64,000 nucleotides of DNA from Nemertoderma westbladi. Its lineage: Eukaryota > Xenacoelomorpha > Nemertodermatida > Nemertodermatidae. Position 1 is the stretch's first letter; the number at the start of each line of letters is the position of its first letter. The stretch is from contig JAUCBJ010005376.1 of NCBI GenBank assembly GCA_032718475.1, positions 1 through 64,000 of the forward strand, read 5' to 3'. Made by a program: the position numbers and the translations under genes. The notes beneath the pieces were generated by a model. That model searched no databases and was not told the DNA's origin. It saw only the letters and a list, made by a program, of their open reading frames with translations. Positions 21,064 to 33,064 of this stretch are shown here, in pieces.

Positions 21064-23363
21064 ATGGCTACTTCTAAGGACGACTCAATAGATAATCTCA
21101 ATACGCAGAACAGCGACTCTTGGAGGAATATAATCGGAGTATGAGGGAAATGATGGGGGATTTATTGGCGCCCGGAGCCGCCCAACGGTATTCGGAGCCG
21201 CTGATGTCACCCGTAGAGGTATCGGAACAACTCCATTATCGCGCCTTCATGAACAGATACACTAATATTGACGGATCCTACACGCCATTTGTTATTTCCG
21301 GACATCCAAGTGATCTTATATACTCGAGGATGTTCATGAGCGACAGGACATGGAAATGTGGCACTACCATGTGCACAAGCAACGAGAAAATACCACCCAG
21401 ATGGACAAGGAAGATGCAATTCGAGACGCCATGGCAACGGATAACGCGGAAGCTAGCGACAACGCAGCTATATGTGAGGATCTAACCACTTTCCTCAGAG
21501 AGACGTATTTGAATGTGGTGGCAGCTCAGAATCTGCAAACTCATTATCCCAAAGGTATCCACCCCAGGACTTTAGATTATGGTATTACTGTGATGACTGT
21601 CATCACCCCAACCAACAAGTAAATCATGATGATTATGTGCGATGGGGTCGACCGGTTAATCACCCCCGTGAACGGAGGATATGAGCGAGATTTATTTGGC
21701 ATGGATGAAAGAGCTCTGAAGAGGTTGCGTAAAATGGCGCGTATACCCATTGATGTCCTACAGTTTTCAGTATGACCCTCGGCTCCAAATGTTCAACCAT
21801 CCCCAGTCCTTCCCCAGGATTTCGGCCCTCGAGATGAAGACTACTCCGATTACTGAGATTTGATTATACCGGAACAGTTAATCTCTCAAGAGGAAACGGT
21901 GATAGCCCCTCTAGTTCCACCTGGACTTGGGAGAGGAGTCGGGATATCCCGAGCCATGACGCCAGGAGATTTATTGACACCAGGTGTGGTCATACCCCTC
22001 CGCGAAGAAACCACTCATTTGATAATGTCGTCCAGCTTGGCTGGTCTCCATGCGCGCTTATCTACAACTCCTCCAGTACATTATTAACGGAACTCGCCTT
22101 GTTTGAAGCCATGGAAAACACTTTGTTTTAGCCGCAGATCAATACCTTGAGAACTCGTATCGCTGAAGGAGACCTGCAATCTTTCTCGGATTTCCTCTCC
22201 AACCTTCAAGCAGAAGCCAGAGAAAAGGAGCGACGCGAGGAAGAAGCAATGCAAGAAGGATGCTGATCTCGCCTTTTACCACCTACCTTATATGTACATA
22301 CAGTCTTTAATTGAAGGCTTTCAACCTAAACGTTACATACACCCTTCCATACAGCGTAAAGTTTTCGGTACCAAGCGACCATGTATATTTGGCGAACCTT
22401 CTGAAACTACTTGCGCTATTGCCGATGTTCCTATTTTAAAGACAATGCATTGGAACCGTTAAGTGTGGATGGTGAACTAGTTCCCCCCTCCCGTACTCGC
22501 GACGACGTGATTCGAGAAAGGGTCCATGGTTGAAATGTAGCACTTGCATTATCCCTTCTACGGAATCATAGGCCATCCTCGGTTTGTGATGCTCAAGCAA
22601 CACTATGTTATACACCCTGGACAGGACATGCGATTTTTACCATTGGTGAATCCGTTGGACCTCGTGGAATTGGAGGCTTTACATCAACATTTGGATTATT
22701 TGGTGAAATTAAACCCATTCAAAAAACCTTATAATATAGTAACGATAGAAGCAAGTTCGCGTCCACCCTTTAACTTGCAAACATTTATGGATTACCACCG
22801 CCTCGTTCACTGGAACTTGGATGTAGCCTTCTTTGAAGATGATTTGAGATATGTCGAACCAAACGCGAATATACGTGAAATGCCTAGTTATGAATCTATA
22901 AGGATTGCACGTGGAGAACCCGGTTCATTGGATACGTTTTGGAAACCGGTAGAACTAACTAACGAGATAGCTAATGCTGAATGATTACATACTGTCAATG
23001 CTATTCACAGTTACGGCATTATGATCTACAATAGCGAAGGCTCAGTGCCGGATCATGAGCTTGGTTCAACTCGGTTGATTCATATCTGCAGCCTCACTGG
23101 AGCCACGCATGTTTTCACGCGTTCTTGTTGTGGCACCTACAGCATTTTCCCAGCCTTGACAGCCTACCAATGCCGTGCGAGACATCAACAGTTCGTTAAA
23201 GTGGAATCTTATGTCAGTGACACGAAACATCACCCGGCCATGGGCATAGATGCCGCATTATTGCCACAACCCGTACTGGATGTTCTCCTGGACGAATCAG
23301 TCTATAAACTCGGTTCGGACATATATTGGGATCTAACTGACTATTTTCCTATAGTCCATGACA
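21064..23363 (+). pseudogene. Decayed gene with 3'-5' exonuclease-like C-terminus
   Basis: A plus-strand coding trail with at least four frame changes or stops. It starts at ATG 21064 (MATSKDDSIDNLNTQNSDS), continues at 21120-21485, 21400-21622, 21632-22260 (a CDDCHHP Cys/His motif near 21580) and 22280-22440, then two cleaner segments at 22544-22984 and 23021-23363. The last resembles a DEDD 3'-5' exonuclease. YNSEG followed by STRLIHICSLTGATHVF fits motif I with the first Asp replaced by Asn; LLDESVYKLGSDIYWDL fits motif II. It ends abruptly at a foldback repeat. The C-terminus is related to the minus-strand gene at 40469-41000, sharing SDTK-HH, IDA-LP and the K(L/I)GS-DL motif. The fold is inferred from motifs only, so the activity is uncertain. 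Confidence 0.6.
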
Positions 23364-23760
23364 TACCATGCCCAAAAAAAACGTAGAATATTTTTTTTTC
23401 AGTATTCTCTCGACCCTTTATTAACCTCGCTGACGCTCGGTAAATAAAAAGCCTCGAGAATAATGAAAAAAAGCTTCTACATTTTTTCCCATGTAATAAA
23501 TTATTATTGTTACACTTTTTTCTCACAAAATGTAATTAAATATCTATATTTATTTTCCTGTAACTAGGGTTGTTTCCTGATTTATTTTTGTCTTTGTTTA
23601 ACTTTGTAATGTACCATGACCTACTATATATACAAACATGAAAGCTGCATTCTATCTACCTACTAAATTTAGTAGGCACACGTTTTTAAAATAATTTTTC
23701 ATATATTTGAAGGAATTTATAATAAAAGTCTTCTATTATATTTTTGGAAACTATTATTTC
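23364..23760. repeat. Foldback repeat copy plus inverted F-box flank fragment
   Basis: 23364-23496 is a second copy of the small foldback at 15271-15374. The shared flank continues to about 23625. 23600-23760 is the reverse complement of 17920-18045, part of the F-box 5' flank, again without the gene. The exonuclease-like gene is cut off where this block starts. Confidence 0.7.
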
Positions 23761-24978
23761 TAGAAACCTATTTTTGAGTAAATGCCTGGGGTGGGTTGCT
23801 GGACGCCCTACTTAACCTCTATTAGTTAAAAGCGCTTTTAAAAAACTTTAAATAACGCTATTAGTTTAATAAGGTTGCTTGACACCCTTTTAACCTAAAA
23901 GCACTTTTAGTCTGCTAAAAGCGCTATTTGGGAATCCTACTATATCACATTCTACTATATTAGAATACGATATATGTACCTTCTATTCGGGAATCCTGCA
24001 ATATTCCTACTGTAAAGTCTATGAATCATAAAGCATAAATCCAACCTTCTCACCAAAACAATAAACTCTAGGTAAGCAAATCTATTGCAGTATCGGACTC
24101 GTTAACCGGTGAGGCAGAAAACAGTCTACGAACGGACAAACTTCGATAATACAAAATCCCACGCAGCGAATCCTAACGATCGTGCTGACTTGCTGACAGA
24201 CTAAAGGCACTCGTACACTTTGCCGCGGTGTGATTTATATGGGGTGGGGGTTGCTAGCTAAATGTCTAACTAGCAGGCTAACTGCGGCGTGGACAAATTA
24301 TTTTATATATTTCGAGGTGTAAATAATTCCTTTTTAATCGAAAATTAGTTTTTGTATCCCTTCACATTATATAATTTACTGGGTCCGGTGTGCATTTTAC
24401 AAATATTCTAATTTGCGGTCTGTAGGTCTAATACTTACAGATGATAAAGCTCCTTCCCCTTTTGTGTATTTCCAGGACTCAAATTCAGGCATAAAGTTTT
24501 AATAACTACGCCCGGAATTCGGCAATTTAAATCTACCAGGTCCCTAATAACCCCAGTAAGAAATATGTTAGTTTACTACAGTAGGCGTACGATTACAATA
24601 GCTAGCCTGGTCTCCTATCTAGAATTTTGGTTGCCTAGGTGGGCGCGGCAACTTCCTATCAGAATGTCGGCGGGGACACGGTAAGTGTTAGTATCCCAAA
24701 TAGCCCTAATTGTAATGCGCCTAGTACAGTAAACTGCCTGACCGCCTGAATGGTACAACTGGCCTACAGATTTCAATACAAACGATGGACACTGTTGTAC
24801 TACTAAATAAGCCACCAGCGTACCTATACCCGGCAAACAAGTTAGGTGTACAGTTTAGGTGTACCCTACTTAAGTACATGCCATGTAATGGTGTGCCTGT
24901 GTCCTATCTGTGTACTTGTATCTATTCTCTCTTTCTCTTCCCTCCCCCTGTAGGAATGTGAAGGGGTTCCGCGGGTTC
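23761..24978. other. Intergenic sequence, no gene seen
   Basis: 23816-23945 contains repeated AAAAGCGCTTTT-like motifs in both orientations; similar motifs recur at 46430-46510 and 47420-47470. The remaining part to 24978 is of mixed composition with no recognisable coding, RNA or transposon signal. Confidence 0.5.
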
Positions 24979-25838
24979 TGCCAGAATCAAAACGATACAG
25001 TTCCTAAATTTTAAATTTTTGGCGCACAGCGTGTCACTACTTCTACCTTTGATCTCAGGTCTTACACTTAGGTAGCAAGGCATCAAATGCTGTCTAACCT
25101 TTCAGGCAATGGGCGAAGAACTATGAATCAATATTGTGTGGGTGGTCTCTTTTCTACATTCCGCCGATGTTCCCGTTTATTGCTGCGGCCCGCTGCTTAA
25201 CCTGCCATCCGTCCCTCAGTTGGGTTCACTGTGGTGAAACATGTTAAAGACAGATGTAACAATAATTCTAACTTTATTACAAATAACGAACAAATTACGA
25301 AAATAAAATACAAACGAATTAACAAATGCAGTGAATTCAATAAGGCTAAGTGATAACTATTGCACTAAGAAGAAGTAGTTAAGGTGAAGAAGTGAAGGTG
25401 AAGTGATAACTAATAAGGCTAAGTAAGATTTTGATAATAACTAATTGAACAAACACACCTTTTATAGTAAATTAGTGCTGCCAACAATCTAGATAAATCT
25501 AGATTATTCTATAGGTTCCATCACGTTTTTAAAGATAACTATTGGTCCAGCAAATGCGTAACTTGCACGACATTGGTTACTGACAAATAACTGCAATCAT
25601 ATTGATTAATCTACCTTGAGCAGATACAATTCAATCGTAGCGGTCAATTCAAATAAGTTGAAAATTATCACAAAAAACAATTTACACCTGCTAGGATTTG
25701 AACTCGATACATATTAAGCGATTGTCTAACGCATAACCAACAGAGCTACTGAACCACTTGAACAATGTTGTACAAATAGCTATACCAAATGCAAATGAGA
25801 ACTTAATGTAATCTTTATAACACATGAACCTAACAAAT
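24979..25838 (-). repeat. Left terminal repeat of outer element, part 1
   Basis: First 860 bp of the 928-bp terminal repeat, interrupted after the sequence CAAAT by the BEL element. The remaining 68 bp are at 38089-38156. Differences from the right copy are scattered single bases. It contains a tRNA-like sequence near its interrupted end. Confidence 0.85.
25690..25765 (-). other. tRNA-like sequence in the left terminal repeat
   Basis: The minus strand reads like a tRNA body: GTTCAGTAGCTCTGTTGGTT (A-box region), then ATGCGTTAGAC and a B-box-like GAGTTCAAATCC. The acceptor and T stems do not pair convincingly, so a functional tRNA is unlikely. A tRNA-derived SINE remnant or an internal RNA polymerase III-type promoter within the repeat is more plausible. 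Confidence 0.5.
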
Positions 25839-26544
25839 TGTACACGGTTCCATTTACTTAGTATTCTGCAAACAAAAATGGCCATACGGATGATTTAGAT
25901 CAGCAGAACTTCTGTGCAATATTATATATTTGGGGCCCCATTGGATCAGTTATTGCATTTAGTCTTCTACAAGAGTCTTCTACAAGACTACTTCGTCTTC
26001 TTAATGCTTTATGACAGTATTATATCAGGCGCTGATCCAATGTAACCCCCCTTGTGTAACTGTTATAATGTTGTGCAGTGCATGCATACATATTACTTTA
26101 TTGAGTTGGCCTGTAATCTATCCTAAGTGATTTGTAGTGTAACTGCCAATGGGATTGCTTAGTGAGCAACCAGCTGGAGTGAATTGATTACCACATTGTT
26201 CTTTGTACATTTCTGCATATTTAAGGCAGTGTAGTTAATATCCCGGCAGTCACCTAGAGTCATTTACGGTAACGATATTATTAGGTGTTTACCTGTTTAT
26301 ACTGGGAGCACAAATTCTTATGATTGTTATTCATATTATATTATTATTAGAATATACTATCTCTAATCTGAATTCTCTCTTTTATAATTTGTTAACAACC
26401 ATGCATAAAATGGAAACAGCGTTCCCGGGAGAGCTCCTATTCCTCACCGATAGATCCTTAGCCCCAATCTAGTTTCTGCTGCTAGCCGATCAACTCAATT
26501 CTTTCCCTTTCAAAAAACTCACGAACTTAACGCATTCGTGTACA

Positions 26545-27282
26545 ATAAGAATTTGTGTGCAGCGAATTGGTGCGTTCAATCTCGCCGAAAGTGTTGAAGT
26601 TTTGGAAGCAGACTATCTGTTGGACTACGGATTTTCTAAAGGAGACATCGCATCTAAAGGTTGATCTTATCTATCTATTCACCGACTCTAGGATGATTAG
26701 AGAAATTTCTTTATCAGGCTAAGTACCCGTTATTTATTACTTCGTGACTGAATGAAATTCTAACAGGCTACTAAACTCGATTCAGAAGTTATTCTCGCTA
26801 ACATTGCGTCATATGTTTTCAGGTCGTTAGGGACACATCGGGCAAACCGACGTTGTTTGTCTGCCGGTACTCTCGTATCTGTAAACGAGGGATTATAATC
26901 CCTAGCCTCACGAAATAATTTTCGTTGTGTTAGTTACTTTTGGCTGTTTTTTTTAAGTTCTGCTGATCGTATTTTGGTACATTGGTTTAATGATTTCGGC
27001 CAATGATTTTATAATTTGTTAATATTCTGTCATAATTTTTGCAAGACGACTCATACTGCCCGGTGCGAAAACTATTTATATCCGGTCGGTTGTTTTAAGA
27101 CAATTTTTACCCTGATCTTTCCATATTATAAACGGAATTATTATACCGTTGGTGAGCTCTGTAAATAATTGGTTTAATTATTTTCAGGTTGCCTGCGGGT
27201 AATTTACCTTTTGTATGCTTGGTTTATTTTGTGTTAAATTTTTTAGGACTTTAGTATACTGCACGTTTATTGCTACAAGAAA
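26545..27282 (+). other. BEL leader between 5' LTR and Gag
   Basis: Non-coding leader. About 23 bases after the LTR, TGGTGCGTT matches the first nine bases of a primer-binding site complementary to a tRNA-Gly 3' end, but the match stops there and the distance from the LTR is unusual. It is offered as a weak candidate only. Confidence 0.45.
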
Positions 27283-30200
27283 ATGTCAAGTCTTAATGTT
27301 GGTATAGGACCTGGATCCCCAAGGAGTGGAGTGTCTCTGGTTGGTGACCCGTTGCTGGTTGGCGCCCCCATTGCTGACCTCACTGCGGCAAGTCATTCCG
27401 AGTTGGTGTCCGGCCACAAACCGTCCATTCCAGCACCAGCTGATATCATATTAAGTACAGCGGTCGCGTTGAAAAGGTCTCACTATCGGGGTGAGCCGTG
27501 TTATGATGAGGGCCCGCGGCATGCCCCCATTGGTTCAGCAAAGGGCCCCTTAACTCGCCTGAGGGGCAACGGTGCCCCCAGCTCAAACATGGTTGCTAGT
27601 GTGACAAGTGTGGGTTCCATAAACCGAGGTTTGGGACAACTCTATCGCCACCTGGAATCGGAGTGTGAGGAGATCAACAAAGCATGGGTAAGTTCCACTG
27701 TTGACTCTGCCATTTTATACACACTGACACAGAAACTCATTGCCAGGTTTGTCAAGATTAAGGATCGTGTAACACAATTAGAGCGTTACTATGAGTGTAA
27801 TGGAACCAGAGAGGACTATGAACAGGTAACTTCTAAGTTTAATTATTATAGAGACTTGTACCATAAAGCTATTGAGACTCCAGCTCATTCTGTAAGTATC
27901 CAGGTCACTCCCCCTAGAGAAGTAATTAAAGCTATTACCCACCCGCCCTCAGAGGTACAGAATCTGCAAAGGACATCCGGTGAAGTATTAAACTCTAATT
28001 ATTATGGCCCGCCTGGGCCAGAACAGGTAGTTGGTGGCACCGCTAATTTAAACATTGATGCTTTAAATCCCAATAAGGTTAGTACTTACTCTGTGGGACA
28101 TGGGGTCCCTAGGCAAAGACAGGTTAGTGTGGGGGGTGCATCACATTTGTCAGGTAGCTCCTCGAGCTCATCCAAAGTTCAGCGGCTCGCCGAAGCCAAA
28201 TTAGCAGAACTAGAAAGCATCCAGGCTCAAGAGACCCTTAGGCGCCAGGAAATTGTTGACCGTGAACGCCATCGTATTCAAGTAGACCTTGAGGCTACAC
28301 GAATTTCGGAGGCCAGCCAAGAAACTATCTTGAAAGCCACAAAAGCAGCTGAGAAGGCTAAGGAACAAGCAGATGAAGAAACTAGGAAGGCAGAAGCACA
28401 GGCCATCAAAGCTGTTGCTGAGGTCAAACATGTAGCTGCGGCCAATGAACGTCTACAGGTACTTGAAAGTGCTGAGTTATGGTGTCGAGCGCAAAATGTC
28501 AGGGACCAATGTAGTCTTCGCACCAGAATTTTGGAAGCTGAAGGCAGCGCCCCTGAAGGTGAGGAATTCGCCAGTGTAATGCATGTTGATTTGCCTCTAG
28601 TTGCAACCGGATATTCAGTGGCCCATCCAGAACCTGCAAGCACAAGCGCCAGCCAGTTTGTTCCACAGGTACGACAGGTAGACAAACCCATATATTCCAG
28701 TAATATAGGTGATAGCATATTTACTACACCGCAGCCTGAACATCAACCGTCTACTCGACCACATCGACTGAAATTTGACAATCATGTTCAGGCTGCTTGT
28801 ACTCCTAGGTTTTTAGATAGACAAGTTAAAAGTGGTTCCACTCACACTTACACCCTCAGTCTAGGTAAATCTCCTGATAATCATTATATTCCCCAACCTA
28901 GTAAGGGCGACCTTCCTTGTGCCCAGGTGCTTTATAAAACATCAGATATTGAGCATCTCCCACAAGATGAGCCGGGTTCTGTCATAGAACCCCCCAATTG
29001 GGAACCTCCCGTAGAAAGGGCCCCTTACCAGTTATCTAAGGGACCGCTGACCCCACAGTTTTATGCAAGGCCAACCTACTTAGATCAGCATATCAATAGT
29101 AGCGAGTCCCACAACCAATGCAGATCACAAAACAACACCGACCCAGTCATACACCACAAGGGGTACACTGCTGGGAGTAGGCACCTTGACTCCAGGAGAA
29201 CTGGAGGCCATCCGTCTGGTGATCCTGGTGGGGGGCCCAGTGATCCCGACAGTGATAATGACCGATCTACAGACCGGCGGGGGAGAGATGGACGCCAATC
29301 ACGTCGTACCTCCCCTAGACATTATTCATATAATTCACCCAATATGGGAATGTTAGAGGTTTGTGAGCGTTTGGCATTGGCTCTAGAAGCCCCACGAGCT
29401 GACCCGACTCCATTTCTTGGGGATCCCAAGAAATTTGTGTCTTTTAAAAATCGCTTTATGGCTCAAGTGCATTCGAAAGATGTCACTGATGACATCAAAT
29501 TACGCCATTTGGTCACCTATGTTAAAGGTGAACCTCTGGACCTCATAGAGCATTTTGAGGGTATGACTAATGGATATCAGCTGGCATGGGAAACCCTAGA
29601 AAAGAACTATGGGAATCCGGCTTTAATAATTAAGGCTGTCATCGAGGATGTCACACGATGTCGCTTTCCCATAGAAACACCTAGTGATGTAAGGAGGTAT
29701 GCCCATGATGTGCGACGCACTATGGATGTGCTATGGACTTTAAATTGCCCACAGTACGTCAACAACCCCGATTTTATTCAGCGAGTAGCTGTGAACCTTA
29801 ATGATAAGATGAGGTTACGGTGGGCGAGGAGAGTTACTAGGTTTAGACAGGACCAAGGAAGTGACCCGGGACTTAGACAGTTAGTGGCTTTCTTAGAAGA
29901 GGAATCTGACGTCCTAAACTGTCCTATGTATGGTAGGCCAGCAGCTGAATCTATTCTCAGAGAAAGGATGGGGGACAAATTCCATGGTTTTGGGACAAAA
30001 CCATTGCCATTTGCAGGTGACAAGTGTGACCGCCGGGCTGCTCGTGATGTTCATCACGTCCCGGAGACACCACGCTTCCCCTCAATCGACGGTAAACAAC
30101 GGCTTATGACGTCATTTCATGAGGAACATTGTGTAGTTCCTGAGGTTATGGAGGAACCATCCTTTTCAGAAGCTAGCGGTGTAGATACTGACAACATTGA

Positions 30201-30864
30201 TAAATTTTCCTGTGAGGCTTATGCAGTAAATCCACAGCATTCCTGCCAAATGTGTAAGGAGAATCATGGTTTATTTAACTGTCAGCAGTTTCGTGAAATA
30301 TCTCCGAGGGCAAGGTGGGAGTTTGTAGTTGAACATAAGCTATGTCTGAGATGTTTGAGACGTGGACATTGGCGTGATGGGTGCAAAGCCCAGTTCCGTT
30401 CCAAGGAGTGTCAGCGACCCCATTCCTCACTGCTGCACCCCGAAAATTTTGAAACAAAGGACACTGATGAGCGACTAAAAAACTTTTATGCGGCGAAACG
30501 AGACGATGCCTCTTCAAGACTAAAGGATTACTTACCAGATAAGGTAACACAGAGTAGGCCACCATATGGAATATATCAAAGAGTAACAGCTATGGCTACT
30601 GATATGATGGACCGCAAAGTCCAGGGGACAGATCAGACTGCTTTAGCTGCGGTATTCCTTAAGGTACTCCCTCTAGCGGTTTCAAATGCAGCAACAGGGG
30701 CAGTACTGACTACATTTGTGCTGCTCGATGACGGTTCTACAGGTACGTTTTTGGACGCCCATGTAGCGAAGTGTTTAGACATGAACTTGCAGGCGCTAAA
30801 TATTTCAATTAATACTGTACTTACTAAGGATGAAACCAGAACAGTTATGCAGAGTAACTGTTGA
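27283..30864 (+). CDS. BEL Gag and start of protease
   Basis: A 1193-codon frame from ATG 27283. Residues about 300-400 form a long charged coiled coil rich in Ala, Glu and Lys. Residues about 700-870 match the BEL Gag-like domain (DUF1759 type), with KKFVSFKNRFMAQVHSKD and AWETLEKNYGNP. Residues about 990-1045 hold Cys/His clusters (CQMCKENHGLFNC, CLRCLRRGHW) that likely bind RNA. Near residue 1150, LLDDGSTGTF is the aspartic protease active site. The frame ends with TGA at 30862, inside the protease region; the downstream pol frame is in the same phase only four codons later. So the stop is either a nonsense mutation or a leaky stop in an unusual place. Confidence in identity is high. Confidence 0.92.
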   Translation: MSSLNVGIGPGSPRSGVSLVGDPLLVGAPIADLTAASHSELVSGHKPSIPAPADIILSTAVALKRSHYRGEPCYDEGPRHAPIGSAKGPLTRLRGNGAPSSNMVASVTSVGSINRGLGQLYRHLESECEEINKAWVSSTVDSAILYTLTQKLIARFVKIKDRVTQLERYYECNGTREDYEQVTSKFNYYRDLYHKAIETPAHSVSIQVTPPREVIKAITHPPSEVQNLQRTSGEVLNSNYYGPPGPEQVVGGTANLNIDALNPNKVSTYSVGHGVPRQRQVSVGGASHLSGSSSSSSKVQRLAEAKLAELESIQAQETLRRQEIVDRERHRIQVDLEATRISEASQETILKATKAAEKAKEQADEETRKAEAQAIKAVAEVKHVAAANERLQVLESAELWCRAQNVRDQCSLRTRILEAEGSAPEGEEFASVMHVDLPLVATGYSVAHPEPASTSASQFVPQVRQVDKPIYSSNIGDSIFTTPQPEHQPSTRPHRLKFDNHVQAACTPRFLDRQVKSGSTHTYTLSLGKSPDNHYIPQPSKGDLPCAQVLYKTSDIEHLPQDEPGSVIEPPNWEPPVERAPYQLSKGPLTPQFYARPTYLDQHINSSESHNQCRSQNNTDPVIHHKGYTAGSRHLDSRRTGGHPSGDPGGGPSDPDSDNDRSTDRRGRDGRQSRRTSPRHYSYNSPNMGMLEVCERLALALEAPRADPTPFLGDPKKFVSFKNRFMAQVHSKDVTDDIKLRHLVTYVKGEPLDLIEHFEGMTNGYQLAWETLEKNYGNPALIIKAVIEDVTRCRFPIETPSDVRRYAHDVRRTMDVLWTLNCPQYVNNPDFIQRVAVNLNDKMRLRWARRVTRFRQDQGSDPGLRQLVAFLEEESDVLNCPMYGRPAAESILRERMGDKFHGFGTKPLPFAGDKCDRRAARDVHHVPETPRFPSIDGKQRLMTSFHEEHCVVPEVMEEPSFSEASGVDTDNIDKFSCEAYAVNPQHSCQMCKENHGLFNCQQFREISPRARWEFVVEHKLCLRCLRRGHWRDGCKAQFRSKECQRPHSSLLHPENFETKDTDERLKNFYAAKRDDASSRLKDYLPDKVTQSRPPYGIYQRVTAMATDMMDRKVQGTDQTALAAVFLKVLPLAVSNAATGAVLTTFVLLDDGSTGTFLDAHVAKCLDMNLQALNISINTVLTKDETRTVMQSNC

Positions 30865-30876
30865 GTATCATCAGTA

Positions 30877-33064
30877 ATGCCAAACACCGACATGGTTCTG
30901 GCGCTAAATGATGTGGTGGTGATGGATGGACTAAGTTTGCGGTATTCTAGACCGGGGTCGTGGTCTCTAGAACAACTGTCTTATTTGAGGGACATAGACC
31001 TAGCATATCCAGAAGTGGATGTTGACAAGATTTCCATGATTGTTGGCTTAAATAATCCGTTGGTGCACAAAACACTTGAGGAGGTGTGGGGTCCAACAGA
31101 TTACGACAAGTTGCACAATCCTCACGCAGTTAGAACACCTTTAGGTTGGACATTAGCAGGTCCCATTACATCAACTGTGGCAAACTCATGCTTGGGCTCG
31201 AATGAAAATTATAAGGCATCTGCTGATTCATCCCCTCGCATACGAAATGGCTCAGTAGCTCAACCTCTTGAATTATTAGGAGCATCAACTAATTTTGCTG
31301 ACAATAAGGATAAAGTCTTTGTATATCATATAGACTGTTGTCCCTGGAGGGGAGACAACAGAATGGACGACGAAATAACATCGGACTTGATGACTAAGTA
31401 TTTTGACTCAGAAGCATTTTATTGTCCATCTAAAATGCAGACCAAATCAGTAGAGGATCGCAGGTGTGAGGAAATTTTAGACGCCACTACAACCTTTGTT
31501 AACGGACACTACTCTGTAGGTATGCTGTGGCGTGATGCTAACAAACCATTAATCAATAATAAACAACTTGCTATTTCCCGATTACGTTGGATTAAGCGAA
31601 AGTTAAAGGGTATGCCCGAGGAACATAAAAAGTACCAGGAAGCTCTACATGACTATGAAATAAAGGGTTATGCTCGTAGGTTATCAATGGAAGATAAATT
31701 AGCACCAGACGGACCAAGGAAATATTATGTCCCTACTCATCCTGTTTGGAATCCAAATAAGCCAGGTAAACTGCGCATAGTTAACGATGCAGCCGCCACA
31801 TATCGAGGTATGAGTTTAAATAGTGAACTTATGGAAGGACCTAACAATTATAACTCGATCCTGGATGTTCTACTTAGATTCAGGGAACATAGGTTTGTAT
31901 TTGCATGTGATGTAGCCGAGATGTTTCATCAGGTTAGGACTCCTCCGAGGGACTCTCAATCTCAGAATATCCTATGGTATGAAGGTGATGTTGAACCAGC
32001 CGATTTTAGTGGATATATTGTTTATCAGATGCTAGTTAGCATGTTCGGGGCCAAGGACTCTCCTTGTAGGGCCACCCATGCATTACGTAAGACAGCGCTA
32101 GATAATGTAGCATTGTTTGACGACAAAATAATTAGAGCAATAATACATGACTTTTATGTAGACGACGGACTACATGGTGCAGAAACAATAGACGAGACTG
32201 TGAAAACCGCCCTCGGTATTATTGAATGCTTAAAGCTTGGTGGGTTCACGTTAACAAAGTTTTTGTCGAATTCGCGCGATGTGCTTAAATGTATTCCAGC
32301 CGATAGACGTGCTAAAGAAGCAATAGACCTCAATTTTGATGAATTACCTGCGACGCGCGCTCTGGGTGTGAAATGGATGCCAGAGACGGACTACTTCACT
32401 TTTAAGATCTTTAATGAGAAGTGCACCCCCTCAAAGCGAGGCTGCGTGGCAGCAGTAGCATCTGTGTATGACCCATTAGGTCTTATAGCGCCAATATTAC
32501 TCAAGGGTAAGCAATTTATACAAAAATTATGGAGTCAGAAACTGGCATGGGACACAAAACTAGACATTAAACTAGACACAGAGTGGAATGCTTGGTATGC
32601 GAATCTGCCAGTACTGGCGAAGTTAGAGATTCCGCGTTCATATTTTTTTGGCCAAGTTAGAGACCCTACAGACATCTACGAACTACATCACTTTTGTGAC
32701 GCTAGTAAAGTTGGTTACGGTTGCATATCTTACATTAGACGAGTACAGAGATTGGGGGACATAACATACGCCATGGTGCACGCTAAGACTCGGACGGCTC
32801 CAATCAAACAGGTTGATATCACAAGGTTAGAGTTGCAGTCAGCACTACTTCTAGTCCGTAGTCACAGACAGATAATTAATGCACTCACATTACCGTTTGA
32901 TGCTATCTGGTTTTATTCAGACTCCAAAATAGTACTTTGCCAGATAGCGAACGAAGCTCGTAAGTTCGACACTTATGTAGCCAATCGTGTAGAAGAGATA
33001 CATAGATTTACCATTCCAGAACAATGGAGGCATGTTCCCGGGAGTAAAAACCCTGCAGATATAG
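30877..33064 (+). CDS. BEL Pol: end of protease, reverse transcriptase, RNase H
   Basis: This continues the Gag-protease frame after the TGA. RT motifs are visible: VPTHPVWNPNKPGKLRIVND, ACDVAEMFHQV with the first catalytic Asp, and FYVDDGL with the catalytic pair. RNase H follows with FCDASKVGYG, RLELQSALL, YSDSKIVL and the family's NPAD at the end, so all four acidic residues are present. The open frame then runs to 33108, but the bases from 33065 belong to an inserted sequence that ends the protein early. As an RNA copy it would encode RT and RNase H without integrase in the same frame. Identity is certain; activity is doubtful. Confidence 0.92.

Noticed and set aside
25690-25765. Functional tRNA gene
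   Set aside because: A and B box-like motifs are present but acceptor and T stems do not pair.
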